Shown here in pieces: positions 31,036 through 40,480 of a stretch of 64,000 nucleotides of DNA. A program made the translations under genes and the position numbers. A model generated the notes under the pieces. It had not been told where the DNA came from, made no database searches, and was given only the letters and a program-made list of their open reading frames with translations. Every line of letters starts with the position of its first letter. The stretch's first letter is position 1. The stretch lies in the NCBI GenBank assembly GCA_902624185.1, contig CACNWU010000004.1, positions 38,068-102,067 on the forward strand, read 5' to 3'. This DNA is from an uncultured Pelagibacteraceae bacterium (GTDB lineage: Bacteria > Pseudomonadota > Alphaproteobacteria > Pelagibacterales > Pelagibacteraceae).

Positions 31036-32470
31036 TCCTAAGATCAAAGAAGAATGTGGAATTTTTGGAATAAGTAATGCTAAAGATGCTTCAGCACTAA
31101 CTGCCCTTGGTCTTCATGCTCTTCAACATCGAGGTCAAGAGGGTTGTGGTATTGTTACATTTGATGGAAAACAATATTTTTCTGAAAAAAGATTTGGCTT
31201 GGTTGGTGATAATTTTAATAAAGAAAAAGTTCTTAATAATCTTAAAGGAGACTACGCAATTGGACATAATAGATATAGTACCACTGGTGAAAATACATTA
31301 AGAAATATTCAACCATTTTTTGCTGATACTAATGCTGGGGGTATCGGTGTGGCTCATAACGGTAACCTTACTAATTCTATTTCTTTAAGAAAAAAATTAG
31401 TTGAGGATGGAGCAATTTTTTATACCACCTCAGACACAGAAACAATTGTGCAATTAATCGCCAAGTCAAAGAGAGTTAAAACTATTGATAAAGTTGTAGA
31501 TGCTATTTTTCAAATTCAAGGTGGTTACGCACTAGTTATGCTTACTCAAACTTCTTTAATTGGAGTAAGAGATCCATTTGGTATAAGACCACTTGTCATA
31601 GGAAAATTAAAAAACAGTTATGTTTTAGCCTCAGAAACTTGTGCACTTGATATAATAGGTGCAAAATTTATTAGAGAGGTCGATAATGGCGAAATAGTTT
31701 TAATAGAAAATGATAAATTACAAAGTATTAAACCTTTTCCACAAAAAAAAGTAAGGCCTTGTGTTTTTGAATACATATATTTTGCAAGACCAGACAGTAT
31801 TTTAGATAATAAAACTGCTTATGAACACAGAAAAAATCTCGGATTAGAACTTGCAAAAGAAAGTGATGTAGACGCTGACATAATTGTGCCAGTACCAGAC
31901 TCAGGAAATGCTGCAGCTCTTGGTTTTGCACAATATCTTGGAAAAAACTTTGAGTTAGGTTTAATTCGTAACCATTACGTTGGTAGAACCTTTATTGAAC
32001 CTAGCCAAAAAATTAGAAGTCTTGGGGTAAAACTAAAATTAAATGCTAACAAATCTACTATCAAGAATAAGAAAATAATTTTAATTGATGACTCTTTGGT
32101 AAGAGGAACTACATCTCACAAAATAGTAAAAATGCTATATGATGCAGGTGCTAAAGAAGTCCACGTAAAAATTGCTTGCCCAGAAATTAAATATCCTGAT
32201 TTTTATGGTGTTGATACACCTACAAAAAAAGAATTACTCGCAGCAAACAAAACTAATGATGAAATATGTAATTATATTGGTGCAAAATCTCTAAAATTTT
32301 TATCATTAAATGGAATGTACCGAGCTATAGGTTTTGATAAAAGAAATGAAAATTATCCTCAATTAACAGATCATTATTTCACTGGAGATTATCCTGTGAA
32401 ACCTATTGATGAACTTGGAGATAATAAAGTTACCCAGCTCTCTTTGTTGAGTAGTGCATCAAACAATTAA
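30989..32470 (+). CDS. purF: Amidophosphoribosyltransferase
   Basis: EECGIFGI N-terminal nucleophile region, GLHALQHRGQEGCGI, GIRPLVIGK, IILIDDSLVRGTTSHKIV; start codon uncertain (overlaps cvpA). Confidence 0.95.
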   Translation: MKKHIKILKKKLRTFDPKIKEECGIFGISNAKDASALTALGLHALQHRGQEGCGIVTFDGKQYFSEKRFGLVGDNFNKEKVLNNLKGDYAIGHNRYSTTGENTLRNIQPFFADTNAGGIGVAHNGNLTNSISLRKKLVEDGAIFYTTSDTETIVQLIAKSKRVKTIDKVVDAIFQIQGGYALVMLTQTSLIGVRDPFGIRPLVIGKLKNSYVLASETCALDIIGAKFIREVDNGEIVLIENDKLQSIKPFPQKKVRPCVFEYIYFARPDSILDNKTAYEHRKNLGLELAKESDVDADIIVPVPDSGNAAALGFAQYLGKNFELGLIRNHYVGRTFIEPSQKIRSLGVKLKLNANKSTIKNKKIILIDDSLVRGTTSHKIVKMLYDAGAKEVHVKIACPEIKYPDFYGVDTPTKKELLAANKTNDEICNYIGAKSLKFLSLNGMYRAIGFDKRNENYPQLTDHYFTGDYPVKPIDELGDNKVTQLSLLSSASNN

Positions 32471-32473
32471 ATT

Positions 32474-33031
32474 ATGAAAAAAGTAAGTTTTACAGAAATG
32501 AAAAAAGGAACCAAAGAGGACTATCTTTTTTTAGATAAACATGAAAAAGATTTTGCAAGTAAAACAGCAGATAGAATATTAAAATTTATGTCAAGCTTAA
32601 CTGATACTTTAGAAGGCTATCAAATCTCAAGATTAGAGCACTCACTTCAAAGTGCGACAAGAGCTTATAAAAACGGTGAAAGTGAGGAAATGATTGTTGC
32701 CGCTTTACTCCATGATATTGGGGACGAATTAGCACCAATGAATCATTCTGAGTATGCTGCTGCAATTCTCAAACCATATGTCTCTGAAAAAACACATTGG
32801 ATAATTGAAAAACATGGGGAATTTCAGATGTTTTATTATGCTCACCACTTAGGTGGAGATAAAAATAAAAGAGATAAATACAAAAATCATAAATATTATC
32901 AAGACACTGTAGATTTTTGTGAAAAATACGATCAAAATTCTTTTGATCCAAATTATAAATCTTTTCAATTAGATTTTTTTAAACCATTTGTTGAAAAAAT
33001 TTTTTCCAGAAAACCATATTCTTTACTATAA
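32474..33031 (+). CDS. HD-domain protein (COG4341-like, PhnZ/MIOX-type predicted metal oxygenase or phosphohydrolase)
   Basis: ISRLEHSLQSATRAYKNGESEEMIVAALLHDIGDELAPMNHSEYAAAILKPYVSEKTHWIIEKHGEFQMFYYAHHLG. Confidence 0.75.
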   Translation: MKKVSFTEMKKGTKEDYLFLDKHEKDFASKTADRILKFMSSLTDTLEGYQISRLEHSLQSATRAYKNGESEEMIVAALLHDIGDELAPMNHSEYAAAILKPYVSEKTHWIIEKHGEFQMFYYAHHLGGDKNKRDKYKNHKYYQDTVDFCEKYDQNSFDPNYKSFQLDFFKPFVEKIFSRKPYSLL

Positions 33032-33061
33032 ATTTTTAAGATAGATTGTTATTTAGAAATT

Positions 33062-34357
33062 ATGATTAATACAAAAGACCAAATTATAGAATATTTTTAT
33101 TCAGGAATTAAAAATATAAAAAATTTTAAGATTGGAATCGAGCATGAAAAATTCTTATTTAATAACAGAGATAATAAGAGAGTAAATTATCCGAAAATAA
33201 AAGATATGTTTGAAGCTTTATTAGAATTTGGATGGAACCCAATTTTAGAAAAAGGAAATATAATTGGATTGAATAAAGGTGGCAAAAATATTACTCTTGA
33301 ACCAGGGAACCAAATTGAATTATCTGGAGAAAAGCTTAATAATATTCATGAAGCTTGTGCAGAGTCTTATGATTATTTATTTGAGCTTAAGCAAGTAACT
33401 AATAAATTAGACATAAGTATTGTAAGCGCAGGATTTGATCCAATATCAAAAATAAACGAAATACCAAACAATCCAAAACAGCGTTATAAACTTATGACAA
33501 AAGATATGCCATCAGGAGGAAAAAAAAGTTTAGATATGATGTATCGAACTTGTGGCACTCAATTGAATATTGATTATAGTTCTGAGAAAGATTTTTCAAA
33601 AAAATTCAAAATTGTTAATTCAATCGTTCCAATTTCTATTGCTTTATTTGCAAACTCCTCAATTGTTGAACAAAAAAAAAGTAATTATTTATCTTATCGG
33701 TCAAAAGTTTGGCAAAATACTGCTCGTGGAGGATTGCCAAAATTATTTTTTGAAAATTTGAATTTTGAAAAATATGCTGAATTTATCATGAACTTTCCAC
33801 TTCTTTTTATTGAACATGAGGGAAATTATATCTCTGGTGGAAAGTATACTTTTAAAAACTTCATGGAAGGAAAAATTAGTGAAATTAATTATCGATTACC
33901 AAATGAAAGTGACCTGTCAACTCATCTAAGCACAATCTTTACCGAGAATAGATTAAAAAAATATATAGAACTTAGATCAATGGATACTTGTGGGTGGGAT
34001 TGTTTGTGTGCTGGTCCTGCTTTTAATATTGGAATGTTATATGGCAATCTCGATGAGGTTTATGAATTAATCTCTAAATGGAACACTGATAAAATTATTA
34101 ATTCATATCTTGAAGCTCCAAAAAAAGGATTCAACACTCAATTAATGGGTAAAGATCTTCTTTACTGGGCTTCTACACTGCTAAACATATCAAGGAACGG
34201 TTTGGAAAAAAGGGATATTCAAAATAAAAGTGGCAAAAATGAATCGATATTTTTAAATCATTTGCAAAAAGTAATAGATAATAAAACCACGAACGCTGAA
34301 CATATGATCAGTAAATTTTCTAATAAAGAAGATTTAAGTGAATTGTATGACAAATAA
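33062..34357 (+). CDS. gshA: Glutamate-cysteine ligase (GCS2/plant-type)
   Basis: KIGIEHEKFLF, TLEPGNQIELSGE, YMMYRTCGTQLNIDY-like segment, RLKKYIELRSMDTC. Confidence 0.92.
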   Translation: MINTKDQIIEYFYSGIKNIKNFKIGIEHEKFLFNNRDNKRVNYPKIKDMFEALLEFGWNPILEKGNIIGLNKGGKNITLEPGNQIELSGEKLNNIHEACAESYDYLFELKQVTNKLDISIVSAGFDPISKINEIPNNPKQRYKLMTKDMPSGGKKSLDMMYRTCGTQLNIDYSSEKDFSKKFKIVNSIVPISIALFANSSIVEQKKSNYLSYRSKVWQNTARGGLPKLFFENLNFEKYAEFIMNFPLLFIEHEGNYISGGKYTFKNFMEGKISEINYRLPNESDLSTHLSTIFTENRLKKYIELRSMDTCGWDCLCAGPAFNIGMLYGNLDEVYELISKWNTDKIINSYLEAPKKGFNTQLMGKDLLYWASTLLNISRNGLEKRDIQNKSGKNESIFLNHLQKVIDNKTTNAEHMISKFSNKEDLSELYDK

Positions 34358-35273
34358 AATTGTTGCTATACAAGGAAATCACCCCTCAAAACTAAACTTT
34401 GAGACAGATACAACTGTTTTTTTAGCAAAAGAAATTCAGAAAAAAAAATATAAAATATTTTATTACGACCCAAAGGATTTATCGATAATTAATTCTAAAG
34501 TTATTGCTGAGGGTTTTTTTGTAAAATTTTATTATAACAAAAATAAAAAATTTGAGATATCAAAAAGACAAAATTTGAATCTAAAAAAATGTGATTATAT
34601 TTTAATAAGACAAGATCCTCCATTTAATCTGGAATATATCTCATCAACTTTTATTCTGGATAATCTTCAACATGATGTTAAAATTATTAACAACCCATCA
34701 TCAGTTAGAAACATTTCTGAAAAACTTTACTCCAATAGGTATAATAAGTTTATGCCTCAGACAATTTTTACGCAAAATATAAATGAGATTAAAAACTTTT
34801 TTAAACTAAATAAAAAAGTGATAATAAAACCAATTAATAGTTATAGCGGTAACGATATATTTTTATTAAGTAAATTTAATTTAAAAATTATTAAAAAAAT
34901 AATTAAAAAGCACAATTATATAATGTGTCAAAAGTATTTATCAAAAATAAGTAAAGGTGATAAACGTGTTTTTATAATTAATGGCAAAATCGTTGGCGCA
35001 ATAACAAGAGTTCCCAAAAAAGGATCTTTTTTGAGCAATATGAGCAAGGGAGCTGTGGCAGCTAATACAAAATTAACAAAAATTGAAACAATGATATCTA
35101 AAATAGTTGCCAAAGATTTAAAAAAGGAAAAAATTTTTTTTGCAGGAATTGATTTTATCGATCAAAAACTTAGTGGCGATATTAATGTAACCTCCCCCAC
35201 AGGATTAAAAACTTATTATGATTTATCAAATATAAATCTTGCTAAAACTTTTTGGAAAGATTTAAAAGCATGA
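34347..35273 (+). CDS. gshB: Glutathione synthase
   Basis: IRQDPPFNLEYISSTFILD, INNPSSVRNISEKLY, KPINSYSGNDIF, GDINVTSPTGLK; ATG 34347 preferred. Confidence 0.9.
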   Translation: MTNKIVAIQGNHPSKLNFETDTTVFLAKEIQKKKYKIFYYDPKDLSIINSKVIAEGFFVKFYYNKNKKFEISKRQNLNLKKCDYILIRQDPPFNLEYISSTFILDNLQHDVKIINNPSSVRNISEKLYSNRYNKFMPQTIFTQNINEIKNFFKLNKKVIIKPINSYSGNDIFLLSKFNLKIIKKIIKKHNYIMCQKYLSKISKGDKRVFIINGKIVGAITRVPKKGSFLSNMSKGAVAANTKLTKIETMISKIVAKDLKKEKIFFAGIDFIDQKLSGDINVTSPTGLKTYYDLSNINLAKTFWKDLKA

Positions 35274-36130
35274 ACAACTTAAACGATCAGCAAAAAGGTT
35301 CTCTACTTGCTTTTATTGCTGTAATGTTTATCACTCCAGATTCTTTGTTCATAAGACTATCAAATGTTGATACTTGGGGTCTGGTTTTTTATAGAGGGAT
35401 AATTCCTTTTTTTACAGTTTTTTTTGGAATGTTAATAATTTATAAACTTAATTTTTTTAAAATTCTTTTTACTAGTGGATATCACGGACTAATTTATGTT
35501 GGAACATTTAGTGTTACAAATATTACTTTTGTAGTTTCAATTCAAAATACCGATGTTGCTAATACACTTGTGATGATAGCCACAGCACCAATGTTGTCAG
35601 CTATTCTGGGAGCAATTTTTCTTAAAGAGTCACCTGATAGAAAAACTTGGATTTCTATACTAATTACTTTTTTTGCAATCATCTATATTTTTTCAGACTC
35701 ACTTAAAATAGGAAATTTTTTTGGAGATATTTTAGGTCTAATTACTGCATTAGGTTTAGCTATAGGAGCTGTAACTATTAGATCTGCTAAATCTAAAAAT
35801 TTAGTGCCAGCAGCTGTTGTAGGTAAATTGTTAGTCGCAACTTTTGCATTATTTTTTATTGAAAGCTTTGTACTCGCAGATGATGATCTAATTATTGTGC
35901 CTTTAATGTGTATTCTTTGTGTTGCAATACCCTTTGTGCTGGTTACTATTGCTCCAAGATTTATACCTGCGGCTGAAGTTAATTTGTTTTTTTTACTTGA
36001 GACTATTATAGGACCGATATGGGTCTGGTTGATTATTAAAGAACAACCAAGTTTAGAAACACTTCAGGGAGGAATTATCATAATTTTAACTATAGCTATT
36101 CACTCATTTTTGAAGCTTAAAAATTCTTAG
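35270..36130 (+). CDS. EamA/DMT family transporter
   Basis: 10-TM hydrophobic pattern with EamA repeats; ATGA overlap with gshB. Confidence 0.85.
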   Translation: MNNLNDQQKGSLLAFIAVMFITPDSLFIRLSNVDTWGLVFYRGIIPFFTVFFGMLIIYKLNFFKILFTSGYHGLIYVGTFSVTNITFVVSIQNTDVANTLVMIATAPMLSAILGAIFLKESPDRKTWISILITFFAIIYIFSDSLKIGNFFGDILGLITALGLAIGAVTIRSAKSKNLVPAAVVGKLLVATFALFFIESFVLADDDLIIVPLMCILCVAIPFVLVTIAPRFIPAAEVNLFFLLETIIGPIWVWLIIKEQPSLETLQGGIIIILTIAIHSFLKLKNS

Positions 36131-36186
36131 CTTGTCACAATTAAGACTTGATTTAATAATACATCGCGAATAGTTACGATTATTTT

Positions 36187-37470
36187 ATGAATAAAGTTTT
36201 AAAAAATTCCTGGGCTCTGTTTCTAGGAATGGGTTTTATTATGATGGCTTATGGTTTCCAAGGATCACTTCTTGGAGTTAGAGCCGTTCAAGAAGAATTT
36301 AGTTTGACATCAACTGGCTTCATGATGTCAGGATATTTTGTTGGATACTTCATAGGTGCTGCAACAATACCAAATATAATTTCTAGAGTCGGTCACATAA
36401 GAGTGTTTGCAGCTTTTGCCTCTTTAGCATCATTGGTAATCTTAATGCACTCAATTTTAATTAATCCATTTATTTGGTTTTTATTAAGGGTTTTAACTGG
36501 AATAAGCATGGTTTGTATTTATACAGTTGCCGAGAGTTGGCTAAATGACAGATCAAGTAATAGAAATAGAGGAAGTGTACTATCCGTATATATGGTCATA
36601 CTTTATGGTTCTATGGGAATTGGAATGTTTTTACTTAATTTTAGTAGCCCAAGAAATTTCCAACCTTTTATTTTGATCTCAGTAATTACCTCTGTTGCAC
36701 TAATACCTATTTTATTAACCAAAAAAAAACCACCCACATTTAAAAGAATAAAAGCAATGACATTGAAAGATCTTTATGAGGCTTCCCCTTTTGGCATGGT
36801 AAGTTCTTTTTTTTATGGCACAATTCAATCAGCTTTATTCACTTTACTCGCAGTTTACGCAACATCAATGAATTTTACTATTTTAGAAATATCAATAGTA
36901 ACTTTTTTATTAGCGATATCAGGTGCTATCTCACAATTTCCTATTGGTAAAATTTCAGATATGTATGATAGAAGAAAAGTAATTGTAATTGCAACTTTTG
37001 GTGCAGCTATTTTTGCATTATTATCAATCTTAGTTTCAAGACAAATGTATTTACCTGACGGCCTAGCAACTAGTAAAACATGGTTTTATATTTTTTTAAT
37101 ACTTTTTTCTTTTTGTAGTTTGCCAATGTTTTCGCTTATTTTAGCTCATACAAACGATTATATTCCTAAAGAAAAATTTGTTGCAGCTGGAGCTGGTCTA
37201 CAATTTGTATTTGGACTTGGTGCTATGAGTGGTCCTTTTTTGTGTTCAATATTTATGGATCTTGTTGGTTCGAATGGTTTTTTTATTTTCTTATTTTTTT
37301 TCCACTCAATTATTGGGCTTTTTGGAGTTTACAGAATGAGAGTTAGACAAACGGTTGATAACCCTGACTCACAATTTGTCGCGATGCCTCAAACAATCAC
37401 TCCTGCAGGTATCGAGCTTAACCCAACAACGGAACCTATAGAAGAACCAATAAAAGAGGAAAATAAGTAA
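36187..37470 (+). CDS. MFS transporter
   Basis: 12-TM pattern, GYFVGYFIGAATIPNIISRVGHIRVF, IGKISDMYDRRKVIV. Confidence 0.87.
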   Translation: MNKVLKNSWALFLGMGFIMMAYGFQGSLLGVRAVQEEFSLTSTGFMMSGYFVGYFIGAATIPNIISRVGHIRVFAAFASLASLVILMHSILINPFIWFLLRVLTGISMVCIYTVAESWLNDRSSNRNRGSVLSVYMVILYGSMGIGMFLLNFSSPRNFQPFILISVITSVALIPILLTKKKPPTFKRIKAMTLKDLYEASPFGMVSSFFYGTIQSALFTLLAVYATSMNFTILEISIVTFLLAISGAISQFPIGKISDMYDRRKVIVIATFGAAIFALLSILVSRQMYLPDGLATSKTWFYIFLILFSFCSLPMFSLILAHTNDYIPKEKFVAAGAGLQFVFGLGAMSGPFLCSIFMDLVGSNGFFIFLFFFHSIIGLFGVYRMRVRQTVDNPDSQFVAMPQTITPAGIELNPTTEPIEEPIKEENK

Positions 37471-37576
37471 TTCAAAACACTTATAGGTTGAAACTCAAAA
37501 TAGTCAGTTCATTTCAAAAAAACTCAAATAATTCTTGAGTAAAATTTAAATCTTTGTTGAAATTGAAAAATATAAA

Positions 37577-38386
37577 ATGCCTAAAAAAATAAAATTAAAA
37601 AAAAAAGAAATTAAAAAACCAAAAAAAATTGGTCAAATTTTTAATAAAGTATTTGAACAATACAAAAAAAAACAAAAACTTAATGAAAAAAAAGAAATTA
37701 AATTAAGAGAAGAAAATATTAAAAAAGAATTGATAAGAATTAAAACAAAGGAAAAGGAACAAAAGATAAAAGAGGAAGAATTAAAAAAAATTGAGGACCA
37801 AATTAAGAAAAAGGACGAAGATTTAAGAAAAAAAGATTTAAGATTGATACAAAAAGATGATGATCTGAGGATTAAAGATAAAGATCAAAAAGCAAAAGAG
37901 AAAGAAATTTTTACTAAAGAAGAAAATTTTAAGATTAAGGACGAACAGCTCAAAATAAAAGAGTTATCCTTAAAAGAAAAAGATGAAAATATTAAGAATG
38001 TTGAAAAAGAACAAAAAAAGAAAAATGAGGAACTTAAATTAAAATCAGAGGCACAAGAACGAAAAGAATTAGATCTTAAAATCAGAGAGGAAGAGCAAAA
38101 AAAGAAGGATTTAAAAGAGTCAAGAAAAAAACAGAAAGAACTTAAGTTAAAAGAAGAAGAAGAAAATCGTCAAAAAGACTTAGAAGCTCAAAAGATTAAA
38201 GAGTGGGAAGACAAATTTGATGAAGAACAGAGAATAAAATTAAAAGAAGAATTACAAAAAGAAGAAAGATTAAAAAGAAGAGAACAATTAAGAAAAGCTA
38301 TCGAAGAAGAAAAAGATAGATCTCTGCAAGATGAATTATTCAAAAGACTAGATGACTTTGAAGTAAACGAGTCAAAAAAGAATTAA
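37577..38386 (+). CDS. Lys/Glu-rich heptad-repeat coiled-coil protein
   Basis: Continuous 269-aa ORF with about 18 successive 7-residue units of the type KxKDxxL (residues 56-181). Confidence 0.75.
   Translation: MPKKIKLKKKEIKKPKKIGQIFNKVFEQYKKKQKLNEKKEIKLREENIKKELIRIKTKEKEQKIKEEELKKIEDQIKKKDEDLRKKDLRLIQKDDDLRIKDKDQKAKEKEIFTKEENFKIKDEQLKIKELSLKEKDENIKNVEKEQKKKNEELKLKSEAQERKELDLKIREEEQKKKDLKESRKKQKELKLKEEEENRQKDLEAQKIKEWEDKFDEEQRIKLKEELQKEERLKRREQLRKAIEEEKDRSLQDELFKRLDDFEVNESKKN
37742..38119 (+). repeat. Degenerate 21-bp periodicity encoding about 18 heptads
   Basis: Protein units KTKEKEQ/KIKEEEL/KKIEDQI/KKKDEDL/RKKDLRL/IQKDDDL/RIKDKDQ/KAKEKEI/FTKEENF/KIKDEQL/KIKELSL/KEKDENI/KNVEKEQ/KKKNEEL/KLKSEAQ/ERKELDL/KIREEEQ/KKKDLKE. 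Confidence 0.8.
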
Positions 38387-38437
38387 TCAAAAACTAGATT
38401 AAAACCTTAAATAATTTTTGAATGGAAATTTTTTATT

Positions 38438-38668
38438 TTGATGAATAAAAGTAATTCAGCTAAACTCTGGAAAAAAATGCAACAAGCAGGGGATTATTTG
38501 CTTGGACAGTTGCCCAACCATCCAAACCACCCCAAGGGAAGAAATCCATATGCACATGTTGCTCTTTGCGTCAAAGAAAATTTTAATATGAGTTACAAAG
38601 ATATTCCTGACGAAAAACTTGAGGAAGTTTTACTATATATTGAATTCTTAAAAAAAAACCCAAGTTAG
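38438..38668 (+). CDS. Small hypothetical protein (76 aa)
   Basis: ORF with non-biased composition: AGDYLLGQLPNHPNHPKGRNPYAHVALCVKENFNMSYKDIPDEKLEEVLLYIEFL; fits tightly between neighbours. Confidence 0.65.
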   Translation: MMNKSNSAKLWKKMQQAGDYLLGQLPNHPNHPKGRNPYAHVALCVKENFNMSYKDIPDEKLEEVLLYIEFLKKNPS

Positions 38669-38669
38669 A

Positions 38670-39368
38670 TTATATTTTTGCAAAAATTTTATTTAATCCA
38701 CTTTGAAAAACTAATGAATAGCCCTTATTTTCAAAAAATTTTAATTTTTCATCTTTAATAAAATAACTATCATCATCTTCAAAACATATAATCTCTGGAT
38801 CAATTATTGAAAGATCTGTCTCTGATAAAACTTTATTATTAATACCCTCAATATCAATATTTAGAAAATTTATTTTTCCTACTTCTCGAAATAGATCATT
38901 AATATAAATATTTTTTACTTTTTGCGTTTTGTAACTAATTTTTGGATTATTTTTTTTAAATTTTGCTAATCTTTTTTCAATAAATTCTTTGGAGATAGTA
39001 CTGTACTCTCCTATAGACCGATTAAAATGATAAAAATCAATTTCTATATCTTTTTTATTTTCTGTTACTGCACCTTTAATCAGTTTTACTTTGTTTCCTC
39101 TGTAAAATTTAAAATTATTTAGTTTGTAATTTTCAATATCTACACAAAAACCAGTATAACCATTTTTGTGTAAAAGATAGGTGTTAGAGTATAAAACTGG
39201 ATGATAAGCCCCAATATCAAGATATTTTCCATTGATAATTTTTTTATAGTTTAACAAGTAGTCTTTTATAATAAAATCTTCACCATATTGAGTATAGGTT
39301 TTTTTAAATTTGAATTGATACTTGATATTTAAAAATAAAATTTTAAGTAGATCTATAAAATTTTTCAT
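38670..39368 (-). CDS. FkbM-family methyltransferase
   Basis: QYGEDFIIKDYL, GKYLDIGAYHPVLYSNTYLLHKNGYTGFCVDIE, NFLNIDIEGINNKVLSE. Confidence 0.8.
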   Translation of the reverse strand: MKNFIDLLKILFLNIKYQFKFKKTYTQYGEDFIIKDYLLNYKKIINGKYLDIGAYHPVLYSNTYLLHKNGYTGFCVDIENYKLNNFKFYRGNKVKLIKGAVTENKKDIEIDFYHFNRSIGEYSTISKEFIEKRLAKFKKNNPKISYKTQKVKNIYINDLFREVGKINFLNIDIEGINNKVLSETDLSIIDPEIICFEDDDSYFIKDEKLKFFENKGYSLVFQSGLNKIFAKI

Positions 39369-40480
39369 TGTTTTGGGAAGTAATCTTTCAAATCACCATC
39401 TCTATAAACGTCAGCAGTACAGCAATGAAGGCCTCCTCCGAAAGCATAAGCATCCCTTAACTCAACAGGTATTACTTCCATACCAAGTTTATCAAGTTGA
39501 TCTGCTTGATATTTCTCACTTTTCTCAACACAAACTGTTTTTGAATCTAAAACTAAAACATTCATTGAGAGCCAAACCGAGGAATAGCAAAGTGGAGGTG
39601 GTTCGTTATGTGATGGTTGTGCTGCATCAATTATTTCCCACCCATTTTTTTCGAATAATACCCTTTGTTCTTTTGGCAATCTTCTCTGAGGATTATTTAT
39701 AATAATTCCTTCTTTAATTGGTGTAAAAGTTGCATCAATATGTATCGGATATGGATCACCTGGAAAATTTACAGCATGCACTCTGTGATCCTTGTAATGT
39801 CTTTTAAGCCAATCAATCCCCTTTAAATTTGTTGTAAAACCATGTTGGACAATTAAATCTTTACCAAACCTTAATACATCTGCAGCATCAAATAACGGTT
39901 CTTCCTCAGTTGTTACAAAATATTTATCCTCAGTCCATCTTAGTCTTTTTTCTATACCAATTTTGTCAGATAAATAGTCTTTTCTATAATCATTGTCCGT
40001 TAATCTTGGTTTTGGTGCAGACTCATGCCTCATATTTGGATCAGCGTTATAATATTCTTTTAAGAGAGGTCTGTAACATAAATATTCAAACCATCTGCAT
40101 CGGTAGCTCATTGTTGCCTCTAAAATTTCGTTTCCAACAGTCAACAAAACATCTCTTGGGGGCATGCAGCCAAACATAGTTTTAGCCTCCCAATCAGGAG
40201 TAGATGTTTTTTGATTAAAATCTATAGGAGTAGGTCTGTCCACTTTAATCCCTCTCTTTTGTAACATATTTGAAAAATTATCTAATAATTGATTGGCTTT
40301 ATCTATAGAATCTTTTGTTCTTGGACCAAACTTTCCCCTCATATCTGAGTCTTCGGGAACTTTGGCATCTAAGGCTGGTTCTGGTGCTGGTATGCAGGTA
40401 CCATCTGCTCTTCCTACTATTACATGTTTTAGAGGATCCCATTCGTTCCAACTATTCACTTTAATTTTATCTTTATTCAT
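39365..40480 (-). CDS. Glycine amidinotransferase-like enzyme
   Basis: NSWNEWDPLKHVIVGRADGTCIPAPEPAL, YPIHIDATFTPIKEGIIINNP, AFGGGLHCCTADVYRDG (catalytic His and Cys contexts of AGAT). Confidence 0.88.
   Translation of the reverse strand: MNKDKIKVNSWNEWDPLKHVIVGRADGTCIPAPEPALDAKVPEDSDMRGKFGPRTKDSIDKANQLLDNFSNMLQKRGIKVDRPTPIDFNQKTSTPDWEAKTMFGCMPPRDVLLTVGNEILEATMSYRCRWFEYLCYRPLLKEYYNADPNMRHESAPKPRLTDNDYRKDYLSDKIGIEKRLRWTEDKYFVTTEEEPLFDAADVLRFGKDLIVQHGFTTNLKGIDWLKRHYKDHRVHAVNFPGDPYPIHIDATFTPIKEGIIINNPQRRLPKEQRVLFEKNGWEIIDAAQPSHNEPPPLCYSSVWLSMNVLVLDSKTVCVEKSEKYQADQLDKLGMEVIPVELRDAYAFGGGLHCCTADVYRDGDLKDYFPKQ

Noticed and set aside
37502-37535. ACTCAA...TTGAGT inverted repeat followed by A/T-rich DNA as an intrinsic terminator
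   Set aside because: Stem of only 6 bp, AT-rich, no clear U-tract; not distinguishable from background in such AT-rich DNA.
39322-39702. 126-aa plus-strand ORF
   Set aside because: Antisense to the amidinotransferase/FkbM region; biased composition, no recognisable domain.
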